This document shows positions 55,645 through 64,000 of a stretch of 64,000 nt of DNA, piece after piece. This DNA is from Catellatospora methionotrophica (GTDB taxonomy: Bacteria; Actinomycetota; Actinomycetes; Mycobacteriales; Micromonosporaceae): positions 1 to 64,000 of the forward strand of contig NZ_JAAOTJ010000004.1 of the NCBI RefSeq assembly GCF_011297335.1. Reading direction: 5' to 3'. The notes under the pieces are model-generated. The model did no database searches and was not told the origin of the DNA. It saw nothing but the letters and a program-made list of their open reading frames with translations. The position numbers were made by a program, and so were the translations under genes. Every line of letters begins with the position of its first letter. The first letter of the stretch is position 1.

Positions 55645-55847
55645 GGTCCCTCCCCGGCATGACAAACAGTTGGCCATCGAATCGTACGCTGGGTCATCTG
55701 GCTCTTGAACCGACATTCGGTCGAATCCATCCAACGGGATAGGGTGCAGCAAGGCCGTAATCGGGCGTAAAGTCAGTTAGTTGGCTCGGCGACGGGCCGG
55801 ATATTCGGCGCTCGCGGCTGCTGCCGCGGTAATGCACGGAGCTGCTC

Positions 55848-56516
55848 ATGTCACGCAGAGTGGTGAATCTGACGCTGGACACCCTGGAGGATCTGCCCAA
55901 GGGGTGTCGTAACTGCGTGTTCTGGGAGCTCGATCCGGTCTCCGGTGAGCGCGCCTGTGCCGCGGGCGACCCAGGGTTGGAGAAGGAGGCGTGGGTCTCG
56001 CAGACCCTGCTGGAGTGGGGTTCCTGCGGGAAGATCGCCTACGTCGACGGGATGCCGGCGGGCTTCGTGCTGTACGCCCCGCCGATGTACGTGCCGCGCG
56101 GCAACGCGTTCCCGACCTCGCCGGTCTCGCCCGACGCGGTGCAGCTGATGACGGGGCACGTGGTCGCGGCGTTCGCGGGCGGCGGGCTCGGGCGGGTGCT
56201 GATCCAGTCCGTGGCGCGTGACCTCACCAAGCGGGGCATCAAGGCCATCGAGGCGTTCGGCGACGCGAAGTTCGGCGACCACGCGGAGGAGGACTCGCAG
56301 CAGTTCAGCTGCCTCGCCCCGGCGGACTTCTTCCTCGCGGTCGGCTTCAAGACGGTGCGTCCGCATCCGCGCTTCCCCCGCCTGCGCATGGAGCTGCGTA
56401 CGGCGCTGTCGTGGAAGTCCGACGTGGAGTACGCGCTGGAGAAGCTGCTCGGTTCGATGAGCCCCGAGCTGCTGCGTCCCGGCGTACGCCCAGCGGTGCG
56501 CAGCACCACCAACTGA
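55848..56516 (+). CDS. GNAT-like acetyltransferase
   Basis: A 222-residue protein of the GNAT type. The acetyl-CoA-binding core is seen around GGGLGRVLIQSVARDLTKRGIKAIEAFGD. An N-terminal GCRNCVFWE Cys pair precedes the domain, as in a GNAT family often found near parAB and trxA in actinobacteria. The ATG at 55848 begins MSRRVVNLTLDTLEDLP. It is oriented away from the aminotransferase gene and converges with the DUF2786 gene. The substrate is unknown. Confidence 0.82.
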   Translation: MSRRVVNLTLDTLEDLPKGCRNCVFWELDPVSGERACAAGDPGLEKEAWVSQTLLEWGSCGKIAYVDGMPAGFVLYAPPMYVPRGNAFPTSPVSPDAVQLMTGHVVAAFAGGGLGRVLIQSVARDLTKRGIKAIEAFGDAKFGDHAEEDSQQFSCLAPADFFLAVGFKTVRPHPRFPRLRMELRTALSWKSDVEYALEKLLGSMSPELLRPGVRPAVRSTTN

Positions 56517-56523
56517 GGCCGGG

Positions 56524-57801
56524 CTAGCCCGCGGGCAGCGGGTTGCGGACCGCCAGTTCCGCGCGGTCCGCGGCGGCGCGGCCGGAGGCCCAGCCCGCGG
56601 CGTTGGCGATCCGCGAGGTGCGGCTCACCCGGTGCGGGAACAGGTCCTCGAACGCGGTGTCGACGGCCTCGGACCGGGCGGCGAGCACGGGCACCAGGTC
56701 GGTGCCTGCTGCGGCCACCTCGGCGTCGACCTCTTCGCGGACCTCGGTGAGCCGCTCGCCGATGCGGTGGGCGTACGCGCTGAGGAACGCCTGCCGGAAC
56801 GAGCGCACGTCGTTGCGGCCGTACCGGTCGGCGCGGGGGTTCGCGGCGGTCATCGCGTGGATCGCCTGCACCAGCAGCGAGGTGTAGAGCATCTCGACGG
56901 CGTCGAGGTCGGGCCCGAAGCCGACGATCGTGCTCAGGCCGAGGTCCTTGAAGTTGAGCGCGCGGCACCGGTTGGCCTCGGCCACCACCTGGAGCAGCAT
57001 CGCCTTGGGACCCTCGTACGGGTTGGCGATGACGATGCGGCGGGTCTCCGGCCCGTCGCTCATCCCTGACGCGGCGTCGACCAGCGCGTGGTCGATGCTG
57101 TGCCGCGCCATGAGCTGCTGGGCCTTGGCGGTGAACGCCTCGGCCTCCTCCGGGAAGTCCGTCGACTCCGCCTTTGCAAGCAATGCCCTGATCCGGTCCA
57201 GCATGCGGCGGTCTGCGCCGTCTGTCGCCTCAGACGTCGCGCGGCGCTGCCTGGCGGGCGAACCGGGTGCGTGCCCGGCCCGCTCCAGCGGCGGCAGCTC
57301 CTGGTAGAGCCAGCGCATCAGCTCGAAGGCCCCACCGAGAACCTTCAGCCGGTCCAGCGAGTGCCTGCGGCCGAACTGGGCCAGGTGCCCGTCGTCGCCG
57401 GTCCACCACACGGTCGCGTCGAGCACGCTCAGCTCGGCCGTCCAGCGCGGGTCGACGGCGGCCGGGTCATGGACCCGCATCCGGCCCGCTGTCACGTCAG
57501 TGAGCAGCTGCGCCATCCAGTTGCCCGCCGACTTCGGCGCTCCCGCGCGGGCGGCGAAGCGGCGCAGCGTGTGGTCCAGCTCGACGGGCCGCCAGTTGCT
57601 GTTCCAGGCGTGCTGCACCGCCTGTTCGAGCGCGTGCGACACGGCGTCGTCGACGGCCCGCTGGTCGAGGGTGCTGGCGTACACCTGCTCGCAGACGACG
57701 CGGTAGCGCCGCTGGTCGCGGTCGAGTAGCGCTGCGGCGATCTCGACCAGCATGCGGTCGGCGTAGCCGCGTGCCTGCGCGGCGGTGGGGGTGGTCGGCA
57801 T
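56524..57801 (-). CDS. DUF2786 domain protein
   Basis: A 425-residue protein containing the short DUF2786 motif in MLDRIRALLAKAESTDFPEEAEAFTAKAQQLMARHSID (near residue 195), followed by an alpha/beta C-terminal region typical of the family. The N-terminal 190 residues are helical with no known domain. No membrane segment is seen. It starts two bases after the amidase stop codon, so the two are coupled. Function is unknown. Confidence 0.85.
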   Translation of the reverse strand: MPTTPTAAQARGYADRMLVEIAAALLDRDQRRYRVVCEQVYASTLDQRAVDDAVSHALEQAVQHAWNSNWRPVELDHTLRRFAARAGAPKSAGNWMAQLLTDVTAGRMRVHDPAAVDPRWTAELSVLDATVWWTGDDGHLAQFGRRHSLDRLKVLGGAFELMRWLYQELPPLERAGHAPGSPARQRRATSEATDGADRRMLDRIRALLAKAESTDFPEEAEAFTAKAQQLMARHSIDHALVDAASGMSDGPETRRIVIANPYEGPKAMLLQVVAEANRCRALNFKDLGLSTIVGFGPDLDAVEMLYTSLLVQAIHAMTAANPRADRYGRNDVRSFRQAFLSAYAHRIGERLTEVREEVDAEVAAAGTDLVPVLAARSEAVDTAFEDLFPHRVSRTSRIANAAGWASGRAAADRAELAVRNPLPAG

Positions 57802-57803
57802 GG

Positions 57804-58958
57804 TCAGCTCGGCAGGGCCAGGCGCAGGGCGCTCACGTCGATGGTGCCGGTCTTGACGTCGATCTCGACCGGGTAGTACATGCGCTGCACGGCGGCGACG
57901 ATGGCCTCCACCACGCGCTCGCGGAACATCGGGTCGATCAGCTGCGCCCGGTCCTTGGGCGAGGTCAGGTAGCCGACGTCCACGCGTACCGCGGGCATGC
58001 GGGTGTAGCGCAGCAGCTCCCAGGTCTTGGCGTGGGTGTGGCAGTTGCGCAGGCCGGTGCGGGCCACGATCTCGCGCTGGACGAGACCGGCCAGCCGCTC
58101 CCCCATCGTCGAGGTGACGCCGTTGGAGGTGCCGTAGTGGTAGGTGGCCACCCCGTCGGCGTCCGGGTTCTGGTGCCCGTCGATGTGCAGCGAGATCAGC
58201 AGGTCGGCGGCCAGGTCGTTGGCGAGCTGGGCCCGGTCGAGGTCGCTGGGCGCCTCGATGGGCAGCGGACCGCGGGTCAGGTGCACCCGCATGCCGGCGG
58301 CGGCCAGGCGGCCCTCCAGCCGGGTGGCCAGGTCGTACGCGAGGTCGGACTCGGTCCAGCGCAGTGGCCCGTCGGGCACGACCACGCCGGGGTCGGAGCC
58401 GCCGTGCCCCGGGTCCACGATGATCTGCCGCCCGACCAGGCTCGGCCCGGTCTGCCGGATGGTCACCTCCTCGCGCAGCTTCAGCGGGGAGCCGCCGACG
58501 ACCTTGCGCCCGAGCCGCCGCAGCACCTGCAGGGTCTGCGGGCCGCAGGTGCCGTCCGGGGGCAGGCCCATCTCGCGCTGGAAGGCCGACAGGCCCCGCG
58601 CGGTACGCGGACCGTAGACGCCGTCGGTGCGGCCTACGTCGTACCCCATCTCCAGCAGCCGTTCCTGCAGCTGGCGTACGTCGTCGCCGCGCAGCGGGTC
58701 GGAGACGCTGAAATAGAGCGTGCGGGCGCCCAGCGTCCACCGGGCCGCGTCCAGCGCGCGCCAGGTCTCCGCGCCCACCTCGCCGTCCACGGAGAGCCCA
58801 CGGTCCTGCTGGAAGGCGCGTACCGCCCGTTCCACGACCACGGTGAAATCGTCCGCCTCGGCCGGGTCGGCCGGGATCTGCAGCAACCCCAGCGCGACCA
58901 GGATCGACCGGATCTCGGTGACGGCCGGGCCGCGCTCACCGCGCTTGATGGCTCGCAC
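57804..58958 (-). CDS. cwlM: N-acetylmuramoyl-L-alanine amidase-like protein (CwlM type)
   Basis: A 384-residue protein with two tandem peptidoglycan-binding domains (YDVGRTDGVYGPRTARGLSAFQREMG is the second) and a C-terminal amidase_3 domain (IIVDPGHGGSDPG, then the SLHIDGHQ His region). The final VDVGYLTSPKDRAQL shows Asp where the catalytic Glu is usual. There is no signal peptide. This matches CwlM (Rv3915), which in mycobacteria acts in the cytoplasm as a regulator of MurA rather than as a hydrolase. The GTG at 58958 with AGGAGGT five bases upstream fixes the start. It lies between trxA and the DUF2786 gene, as in relatives. Confidence 0.88.
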   Translation of the reverse strand: MRAIKRGERGPAVTEIRSILVALGLLQIPADPAEADDFTVVVERAVRAFQQDRGLSVDGEVGAETWRALDAARWTLGARTLYFSVSDPLRGDDVRQLQERLLEMGYDVGRTDGVYGPRTARGLSAFQREMGLPPDGTCGPQTLQVLRRLGRKVVGGSPLKLREEVTIRQTGPSLVGRQIIVDPGHGGSDPGVVVPDGPLRWTESDLAYDLATRLEGRLAAAGMRVHLTRGPLPIEAPSDLDRAQLANDLAADLLISLHIDGHQNPDADGVATYHYGTSNGVTSTMGERLAGLVQREIVARTGLRNCHTHAKTWELLRYTRMPAVRVDVGYLTSPKDRAQLIDPMFRERVVEAIVAAVQRMYYPVEIDVKTGTIDVSALRLALPS

Positions 58959-59109
58959 AGCGGACCTCCTGGTAAACCTCACAAATGCCACCGGAGCCTA
59001 TCGTGCCGCACGGGCCGGTAGGGACCTCGAACCTGTAGTCGTTCCGACGCGCCGTCCCGGCGCGGCCCCCGGACCACGACCATGTTCCACGGACCAGCCC
59101 CGGACAAAC

Positions 59110-59145
59110 CCGTGGGGCCCCGAGCCGTGGCTCGGAGCCCCACGG
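59110..59145 (-). terminator. terminator of trxA
   Basis: A GC-rich inverted repeat of about 16 bases with one mismatch (arms CCGTGGGGCCCCGAGCC and GGCTCGGAGCCCCACGG, 2-base loop) lies 14 bases past the trxA stop codon. Confidence 0.7.
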
Positions 59146-59158
59146 GGGTGGCGCACGA

Positions 59159-59482
59159 TCAGAACGCCGACTCGATCAGCCGGACGATGTCGCCCTTGGG
59201 CTTCGCGCCCGCGACCGACTGCACCGGCTGCCCGCCCTTGAACAGGGTCAGGGTCGGCACGGACATGACGCGGTAGGCCCGCGCGGTCTCCGGGTTGGCG
59301 TCGATGTCCAGCTTGACGATGGTGACCTTCTCGCCCATCTCGCGGGCGATCTCCTCGAGCACGGGCGCGACCTTGCGGCACGGGCCGCACCATTCGGCCC
59401 AGAAGTCCACCAGCACCGGCTTGTCGGACTGCAGTACGTCACTGACGAACGTCGCGTCGGTGACCGCCTTCGCGGATCCCAT
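59159..59482 (-). CDS. trxA: thioredoxin
   Basis: A 107-residue thioredoxin with the redox pair Cys32-Gly-Pro-Cys35 in [10 protein letters not shown], the cis-Pro loop SVPTLTLF and the usual FKGGQPV hairpin. It is cytoplasmic and reduced by TrxB, encoded 130 bases upstream. trxB and trxA form a conserved actinobacterial pair in the sigM neighbourhood and are often SigM or SigR targets. Confidence 0.97.
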   Translation of the reverse strand: MGSAKAVTDATFVSDVLQSDKPVLVDFWAEWCGPCRKVAPVLEEIAREMGEKVTIVKLDIDANPETARAYRVMSVPTLTLFKGGQPVQSVAGAKPKGDIVRLIESAF

Positions 59483-59603
59483 TCGGGTCTCTCCTATCTC
59501 AGGGTCTTTCAGTCTGGTGCCCGGTCAGCCGGTCAGGCTCGGCTGAGTGGGCGGGTGGGTTGCGGCAGGTGGGCCGCTCACCGTGCGCAAGGCTGAGCCG
59601 CCC

Positions 59604-59631
59604 GTTCCTGGCGCACTAGTGCGCCAGGAAC
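59604..59631. terminator. palindrome across the trxB stop codon
   Basis: A 28-base perfect palindrome (14 bases per arm, GTTCCTGGCGCACT) has the trxB TAG stop at its centre. As RNA it could fold into a strong hairpin that ends or attenuates transcription between trxB and trxA. Confidence 0.6.
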
Positions 59632-60539
59632 CGTTCGGCGTCGAGCGCCGCGGTGCAGCCGGTGCCGGCCGCGGTGATGGCCTGGCGGTAGGTGTGGTCG
59701 ACCAGGTCGCCTGCGGCGAAGACACCGGGCAGGTTGGTACGGGTGCTCGGCGCGTCGACCTTCACGTAGTTCTCGTCGTCCAGGTCGACCTGGCCACGGA
59801 ACAGGTCGCTGCGCGGGTCGTGGCCGATGGCGACGAAAACGCCGCTCGCCGGGAGCTCACGGGTCTCGCCGGTGATCACGTTGTGTACGCGGATGCCGGA
59901 TACCTTGCCGTCGGTGCCCAGCACCTCGTCGATCACGGTGTTCCACTCGACCGAGATCTTCTCGTTGGCCAGCGCGCGCTCCGCCATGATCTTGCTGGCC
60001 CGGAACTCGTCGCGGCGGTGGATGATCGTGACGTGCTCGGCGAAACGGGTGAGGAAGGTCGCCTCCTCCATGGCCGAGTCGCCGCCACCGACGACCACGA
60101 TGCGCTGGCCCTTGAAGAAGAAGCCGTCGCAGGTGGCACAGGAGGACACGCCGTGGCCGAGCAGCTCCTGCTCACCGGGCACGCCCAGCGGGCGCCAGGC
60201 CGAACCGGTGGTGAGGATGACGGCACGGGCGCGGTACTCCCGGTCGCCGACCCATACGCTCTTGACGTCACCGGCCAGTTCGACGCGGGTGGCGTTGTCG
60301 GTGATGAACTCGGTGCCGAAGCGCTCGGCCTGCTTGCGCAGCTGGTCCATCAGCTCGGGACCCATGACGCCGTCCGGGAAACCCGGGAAGTTCTCCACCT
60401 CGGTGGTGGTCATCAGCGCGCCACCGGACTCGACACCCTCGATGAGCAGGGGCTTCAAGTTGGCCCGCGCAGCGTAGACGGCGGCGGTGTACCCGGCCGG
60501 ACCCGAGCCGACAATGATCAGGTTTCGGACGTTCTCCAC
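59616..60539 (-). CDS. trxB: thioredoxin reductase
   Basis: A 307-residue low-molecular-weight thioredoxin reductase that passes electrons from NADPH through FAD to thioredoxin. FAD motif [10 protein letters not shown], redox motif CATCDG (about residues 134-139), NADPH motif [10 protein letters not shown] and the C-terminal [21 protein letters not shown] are all present. The GTG at 60539 with AAGGGAGC upstream begins the family N-terminus ([12 protein letters not shown]). The open frame continues upstream without conservation. Confidence 0.97.
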   Translation of the reverse strand: MENVRNLIIVGSGPAGYTAAVYAARANLKPLLIEGVESGGALMTTTEVENFPGFPDGVMGPELMDQLRKQAERFGTEFITDNATRVELAGDVKSVWVGDREYRARAVILTTGSAWRPLGVPGEQELLGHGVSSCATCDGFFFKGQRIVVVGGGDSAMEEATFLTRFAEHVTIIHRRDEFRASKIMAERALANEKISVEWNTVIDEVLGTDGKVSGIRVHNVITGETRELPASGVFVAIGHDPRSDLFRGQVDLDDENYVKVDAPSTRTNLPGVFAAGDLVDHTYRQAITAAGTGCTAALDAERFLAH

Positions 60540-60657
60540 GAGACGCGCTCCCTTAGGTCGACACGAACTGTTCGCGCCGTACTTGTCGCTGGCTGAAACG
60601 CCATCGTACGGAGCGAGCATTCCATTACGGCCCCAGCGGTGGGTCAGCTCACTGTGT

Positions 60658-61497
60658 CTAGTTGCGGGGGGTGCGGAACAGCTCGTCCGCGCCGTTCACA
60701 CCACACTGCTGACCAGCCACGAACCACCAGCCGCCGGCCGGGGTGTCGATCGTCACGACGAGCGCGGGGTGTCCCTCGAAACGGGCGAAGTCAGCCGCCG
60801 TGATGGTGCCCGGAAGGGCTGTCCGGATGGCCGCCAGGCAGATCGTCAGCGCGTCGTCGGAGTCGGTCAGCCGGTTCAGGTCGGTGGTCGCCGACATCGT
60901 GTTGTCGCCGCTGGACGCCGACTGGCTCGGCGTGGACTTGTACGACTGGGCGGCCGCGCTGCTCAGCATCTCGCGACGGTAGTCGGTGCCGCTGGAGGTG
61001 ACCGGCACGCCTCTCTCCTCCCCCGCCGCGGCGGGGGCGTCCTTGGCGCTCATGGTGCCGGGTGCGTCCTGCATGGTGGTGGCCAGCGGGCCGAGCGGAA
61101 GCACGATGCCGGCCAGCGCGAGCGCGCCGACGGCGACCGCGACCGGGGTCGCCCAGCGCCGCCAGCCGCGCCGGGCCGGGCGTGCGCCGCGGGCTTCGCG
61201 GCTCAGGGTGCGCTCGCCTGTCGCGGGCCGGGGCGGGCTCGCCGGGGTGGCGGCGAACTGAGGGGACGCCAGCAGGGTGTCGAAGCGGGCGGCGACGTCG
61301 TCGGGCATCGGCTCGGGCGCGGCCGCGAATACCCCCAGGTCGGCGTCGACGAGTAGGAGTGCCGAGCGCAGCTCGGCGGCGGCGGAGTGCCAGGCCGGAT
61401 CGTCGGCGACGAGGCGGGCGACCCGGTCGTGCTCCGGGGTGCCGTCCAGCGCACCGCCGACGTAGTCGGCCAGCAAGTCGTGATCAACTGCGCTCAT
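60658..61497 (-). CDS. anti-sigma factor, membrane type
   Basis: A 279-residue protein whose N-terminal roughly 75 residues are cytoplasmic ([29 protein letters not shown]). One transmembrane helix follows ([21 protein letters not shown]), then a 150-residue extracytoplasmic part. It lacks the His-x3-Cys-x2-Cys zinc motif. Its ATG overlaps the sigM stop codon (ATGA), the usual layout of sigma/anti-sigma pairs, so it probably sequesters the ECF sigma factor until an envelope or redox signal acts. Identity is inferred from position and topology. Confidence 0.75.
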   Translation of the reverse strand: MSAVDHDLLADYVGGALDGTPEHDRVARLVADDPAWHSAAAELRSALLLVDADLGVFAAAPEPMPDDVAARFDTLLASPQFAATPASPPRPATGERTLSREARGARPARRGWRRWATPVAVAVGALALAGIVLPLGPLATTMQDAPGTMSAKDAPAAAGEERGVPVTSSGTDYRREMLSSAAAQSYKSTPSQSASSGDNTMSATTDLNRLTDSDDALTICLAAIRTALPGTITAADFARFEGHPALVVTIDTPAGGWWFVAGQQCGVNGADELFRTPRN

Positions 61498-62135
61498 CAG
61501 AGCCCCCCTCCCGGTATGACGTCCTGCGGTTGTGTCCCTCCGACGTCAGGGGAGTCGCTGAGGTTGCGCAGGTGCCCCAACATCACAGCCAACCGGGCGC
61601 GGCCCCGTGAGCAGCGGCTCTTGATCGTGCCCTCGGCCACTCCCATCAGCTCCGCGACCTCGGCGACCGAGTACCCCTGCAGGTCCACGAGGACGAGCGC
61701 GGCGCGCTGGTCGTACGGCAGCTCGGCCAGCGCGGCCCGGACCACCATGGCGGTGTCGTGGTCGGTGCTGGGTGCGGCGGGTTCGTTGCGCGCGGGGGCG
61801 TACCGGTCCTCGTCGTCCGCGCCGGCCTGGCCGGGCAGTGGGACGGTGAGGTGGGCCTGGCGGCGGCGCAGCCGGTCCACGCAGGCGTTGACCACGATCC
61901 GGTGCAGCCAGGTGGTGACCGCCGCCTCGCCGCGGAAGCGGGCCGCGGCGCGGTGCGCCGACAGCATCGCCTCCTGCAGCGCGTCGGCGGCGTCCTCGCG
62001 GTCGTTGGTGGTGCGCAGCGCGACCGCCCAGAGCCGGTCGCGGTGACGCCGGAAGAGCACCCCGAAGGCGTCGGGCTCGCCGTCCGCGTGCGCGGCCAGC
62101 AGCTCGGCGTCCGTACGGGGGTCCTGCCCGGTCAC
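61497..62135 (-). CDS. sigM: ECF sigma factor SigM
   Basis: A 212-residue ECF sigma factor. Region 2 includes DAFGVLFRRHRDRLWAVALR, DALQEAMLSAHR and TTWLHRIVVNACVDRLRRR; region 4 is ALAELPYDQRAALVLVDLQGYSVAEVAELMGVAEGTIKSR. The gene order with anti-sigma, trxB, trxA and cwlM matches the actinobacterial sigM locus, where it responds to cell-envelope or oxidative stress. The GTG at 62135 overlaps the pseudokinase stop codon, so the two are translationally coupled. Confidence 0.92.
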   Translation of the reverse strand: MTGQDPRTDAELLAAHADGEPDAFGVLFRRHRDRLWAVALRTTNDREDAADALQEAMLSAHRAAARFRGEAAVTTWLHRIVVNACVDRLRRRQAHLTVPLPGQAGADDEDRYAPARNEPAAPSTDHDTAMVVRAALAELPYDQRAALVLVDLQGYSVAEVAELMGVAEGTIKSRCSRGRARLAVMLGHLRNLSDSPDVGGTQPQDVIPGGGL

Positions 62136-63652
62136 TGCACCTCTACTACGATCTCCTGCACGCCGACGCGGTAGGGGTACTGCGACTCGCTGGGGTCACG
62201 CGGCAGGTCGGTGATCCAGACCAGCAGGTACTGGTACGGCGTCGAGGCGTCGGTGGAGAACACCATGGTGGTGCCGGAGTCCTTGCCGAAGGACTGGGAC
62301 CCGGCGACCGGTTTGAAGGTCTCGACCAGGGACTTGTCGCCCGTCCGCGAGTCGGGCGCACCGGCCGAGCCGCCGAGCAGCGCCGCCGAGGCCCCGGGTG
62401 CGGACAGCTGGAGCGTCACGCTGGACACCAGCTGCGGCTTGTCCAGGGTGATCAGGATGCCGATGCCCTTCTTGTTGCCCATGTTCGACTGCTTGTAGCC
62501 GGTCGTCTTCCACAGCGTCTTCGGGTTGCCGTCGATCATGTTCGCGGCCTGGGTCGCGTTGTCGCGGTCTCCCACCGGTGCGACGATGCGCAGCTGGCTC
62601 GCGGCCAGCGCGAGCGCCAGCGGCTGCGGTGCGGCCGAGGCGCTGACCGCGACCGCGGGATTGGTGGACGGCCGGGCCGACGGCGGATCGGTCGCGTCGG
62701 CGTTGAGCGCCCGAACGGCCAGCACCAGACCGGACACGACCAGCGCGAGCGCGACGCCGCCGACGACCAGCAGCCGGGGCGTGGCCGCGCGGGGCGCGGG
62801 CTCCGCCGGGGCGGTCTCGTCGGCGAAGCGCAGGGTGCCGTTGCCGCCGAACAGCATCCGGTCACCGGTGTCCAGACGGGCCAGCTCACCCGTGAGCACC
62901 TGCGCCGTGGGCAGCGCCAGCTTCGGGTCGAGCAGGTCCATGACCAGGTCGTCGAGGTACGTGGGCACGCCTGCGCGCACCTGCCGCGGGGCGACCAGGG
63001 CGCCGGTGCTGTCACGGCGGCCGTCGGGCAGCGCGGTGACCCGGTCGGCCTCGGCGCGCGGCCAGTGGCCGGTGAGCATGAAGTAGGCCAGCGCGCCGAG
63101 GCTGCGTACGTCGGCCTCGTTGCTGGTGGTCGAGTCGACCCGGGCGTCGGCGAGCACGACGCGCCCGTCGGCGGCGACCAGGACCGTGCCGGGGTGCACG
63201 TTGCCGTGCGCCATCCCGCTGGCGTGCAGCGCGGACACCGCGTCGGCGACGGCGTGCAGCACCGAGGTGGTGCGCTCGGCGTCGAACGGGCCCTCGTCGG
63301 CGACCAGGTCGCGCAGGGCGGTGCCGTCGATCCACTCGCGGATCACATACGCCCGCTCGCCCTCGTCGATCGCGTCGTAGACGCCGATCAGGTTGCCGTG
63401 CACGACGCGGCTGGCGGTCACCGCGGCGGAAAGCATCTCCTCGGCGGAGGCTCCGCCCGGCGTACGCAGCACCAGAGCGACCGGACGGCGCAGCACGATG
63501 TCGACGCCGCGCCAGACCTGACGGCCCGCGCTGTCGTCGTTGACGTGCTCCTCAAGGCGGTAGCGTTCGGCCAGCACATCGCCGGCCGCAAGCCCGCCCA
63601 GAGGTCCGGCAGCGGATCCGGCCGCGCGTGGACCCTCGCCGACCTGGGTCAC
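62132..63652 (-). CDS. membrane-anchored pseudokinase with C-terminal sugar-binding-like domain
   Basis: A 506-residue protein. The N-terminal half has a protein-kinase fold, but the key residues are lost: the VAxK Lys is Leu (VALVLR), HRD is HGN (MAHGNVHPG), and DFG is absent (LADARVD). One membrane helix (LLVVGGVALALVVSGLVLAVRAL) follows, then a Pro/Ala/Ser linker and a discoidin-like domain (NMIDGNPKTLWKTTGY, ILITLDKPQLVSSVTLQL). This matches the pseudokinase and C-terminal half of mycobacterial MviN (Rv3910), here as a separate gene. The GTG at 63652 with GGGAGGAC is the likely start; ATG 63667 is possible. Confidence 0.85.
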   Translation of the reverse strand: MTQVGEGPRAAGSAAGPLGGLAAGDVLAERYRLEEHVNDDSAGRQVWRGVDIVLRRPVALVLRTPGGASAEEMLSAAVTASRVVHGNLIGVYDAIDEGERAYVIREWIDGTALRDLVADEGPFDAERTTSVLHAVADAVSALHASGMAHGNVHPGTVLVAADGRVVLADARVDSTTSNEADVRSLGALAYFMLTGHWPRAEADRVTALPDGRRDSTGALVAPRQVRAGVPTYLDDLVMDLLDPKLALPTAQVLTGELARLDTGDRMLFGGNGTLRFADETAPAEPAPRAATPRLLVVGGVALALVVSGLVLAVRALNADATDPPSARPSTNPAVAVSASAAPQPLALALAASQLRIVAPVGDRDNATQAANMIDGNPKTLWKTTGYKQSNMGNKKGIGILITLDKPQLVSSVTLQLSAPGASAALLGGSAGAPDSRTGDKSLVETFKPVAGSQSFGKDSGTTMVFSTDASTPYQYLLVWITDLPRDPSESQYPYRVGVQEIVVEVQ

Positions 63653-63943
63653 CCCGTCCTCCCTCATCAAGCAGTCGCCCTCTATCAGCCCGGTTCGGAT
63701 TCGATCAGCCAGCTGGCGCGTGTCGAAGCCGTCACATTGTTGTCCGCTATCTAGAGAGCCTAGGCGCTCCGCTCGGTTGCCGAGTGCGACCTTACAGCTA
63801 TCCGACGAATCGGTGCACCGGCAAGGGGCCGGTTCACAGAACTCGAACGGATATCAGTCGCCGGTTCGGATACTCCGTGCGCGTGACCCAAAATCGCTAC
63901 GCTTCCTCCATATCGGGCAAAATATGTCAAGGGGACGTATCTG
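63653..63943. other. divergent intergenic region
   Basis: About 290 bases between the pseudokinase operon and the divergent HerA-like gene. It should hold promoters for both. No palindrome, parS or DnaA box is visible. Confidence 0.4.
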
Positions 63944-64000
63944 ATGGTGGACGCGGCGGCGATCAAGACGGGGTACGCCTTCGACGGCCCGGCGCTCGAC
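63944..64000 (+). CDS. start of a helicase HerA-like (DUF853) gene, partial
   Basis: The first 19 codons of a rightward gene, starting at ATG 63944 with AAGGGGAC upstream and cut by the window edge. The opening IKTGYAFDGPALD resembles the N-terminus of the HerA-like/DUF853 ATPases of actinobacteria. The length and the rest of the protein are unseen, so the family call is tentative. Confidence 0.5.
   Translation, partial: MVDAAAIKTGYAFDGPALD

Overview
The window is chromosomal DNA from a high-GC actinobacterium. The gene order around the replication origin, the very high GC, frequent GTG and TTG starts, the SigE-type sigma-factor remnant and the DLW-39, DUF3566 and DciA neighbours point to Micromonosporaceae or a close relative. 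The genus cannot be fixed from sequence reading alone. Identifications rest on motifs and gene order; no database search was run.

Layout. (1) 1-10.8 kb: a leucine/isovalerate-type degradation locus (acyl-CoA dehydrogenase, carboxylase beta subunit, HMG-CoA lyase, biotin carboxylase, TetR regulator), interrupted by a three-domain chaplin-like surface protein and a large secreted subtilase. Four copies of one 16-bp palindrome sit upstream of the catabolic units and of the regulator, which suggests one TetR regulon. (2) 10.8-22.4 kb: mixed genes, including a TPR protein, a mycothiol-dependent-isomerase-family protein, a secreted DNRLRE protein, a GDSL hydrolase, a DsbA-like oxidoreductase, an MFS transporter, a PIG-L deacetylase, a PLP dehydratase and a decayed sigma-factor gene. 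(3) 22.4-24.6 kb: ten tRNA genes. Eight form an array containing an HNH endonuclease gene, preceded by an rRNA-type boxA. The last two (Ala, Ile) flank DLW-39 in the usual gyrA-distal position. (4) 24.9-45 kb: the origin core. Running left on the minus strand from dnaA are dnaA, oriC, dnaN, gnd, recF, dciA, then (after two unrelated genes) gyrB, gyrA and a DUF3566 gene. Running right on the plus strand are rpmH, rnpA, yidD, yidC, khpB, rsmG, parA, parB. (5) 45.4-52.6 kb: about 7.1 kb without a convincing gene. It carries six parS sites, tandem repeats and, at its right end, a second cluster of DnaA boxes interleaved with two of the parS sites. (6) 52.6-64 kb: the conserved parB-distal set: HIT-like protein, Ddl-like ligase, aminotransferase, GNAT, DUF2786, CwlM-like amidase, trxA, trxB, anti-sigma, sigM and pseudokinase, then the start of a HerA-like gene on the opposite strand.

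How it fits together. DnaA, oriC and DnaN/RecF/DciA start replication. ParB loads at parS sites on both sides of oriC (18.5, 42.6 and 46.9-52.5 kb), and ParA segregates the origin. RpmH, RnpA, YidD, YidC, KhpB and RsmG form the usual ribosome/RNA/membrane-insertion set. The SigM, thioredoxin and CwlM block couples redox and cell-wall stress. Intergenic gaps repeatedly carry long palindromes of at least three sequence families, often beside G-rich tracts.
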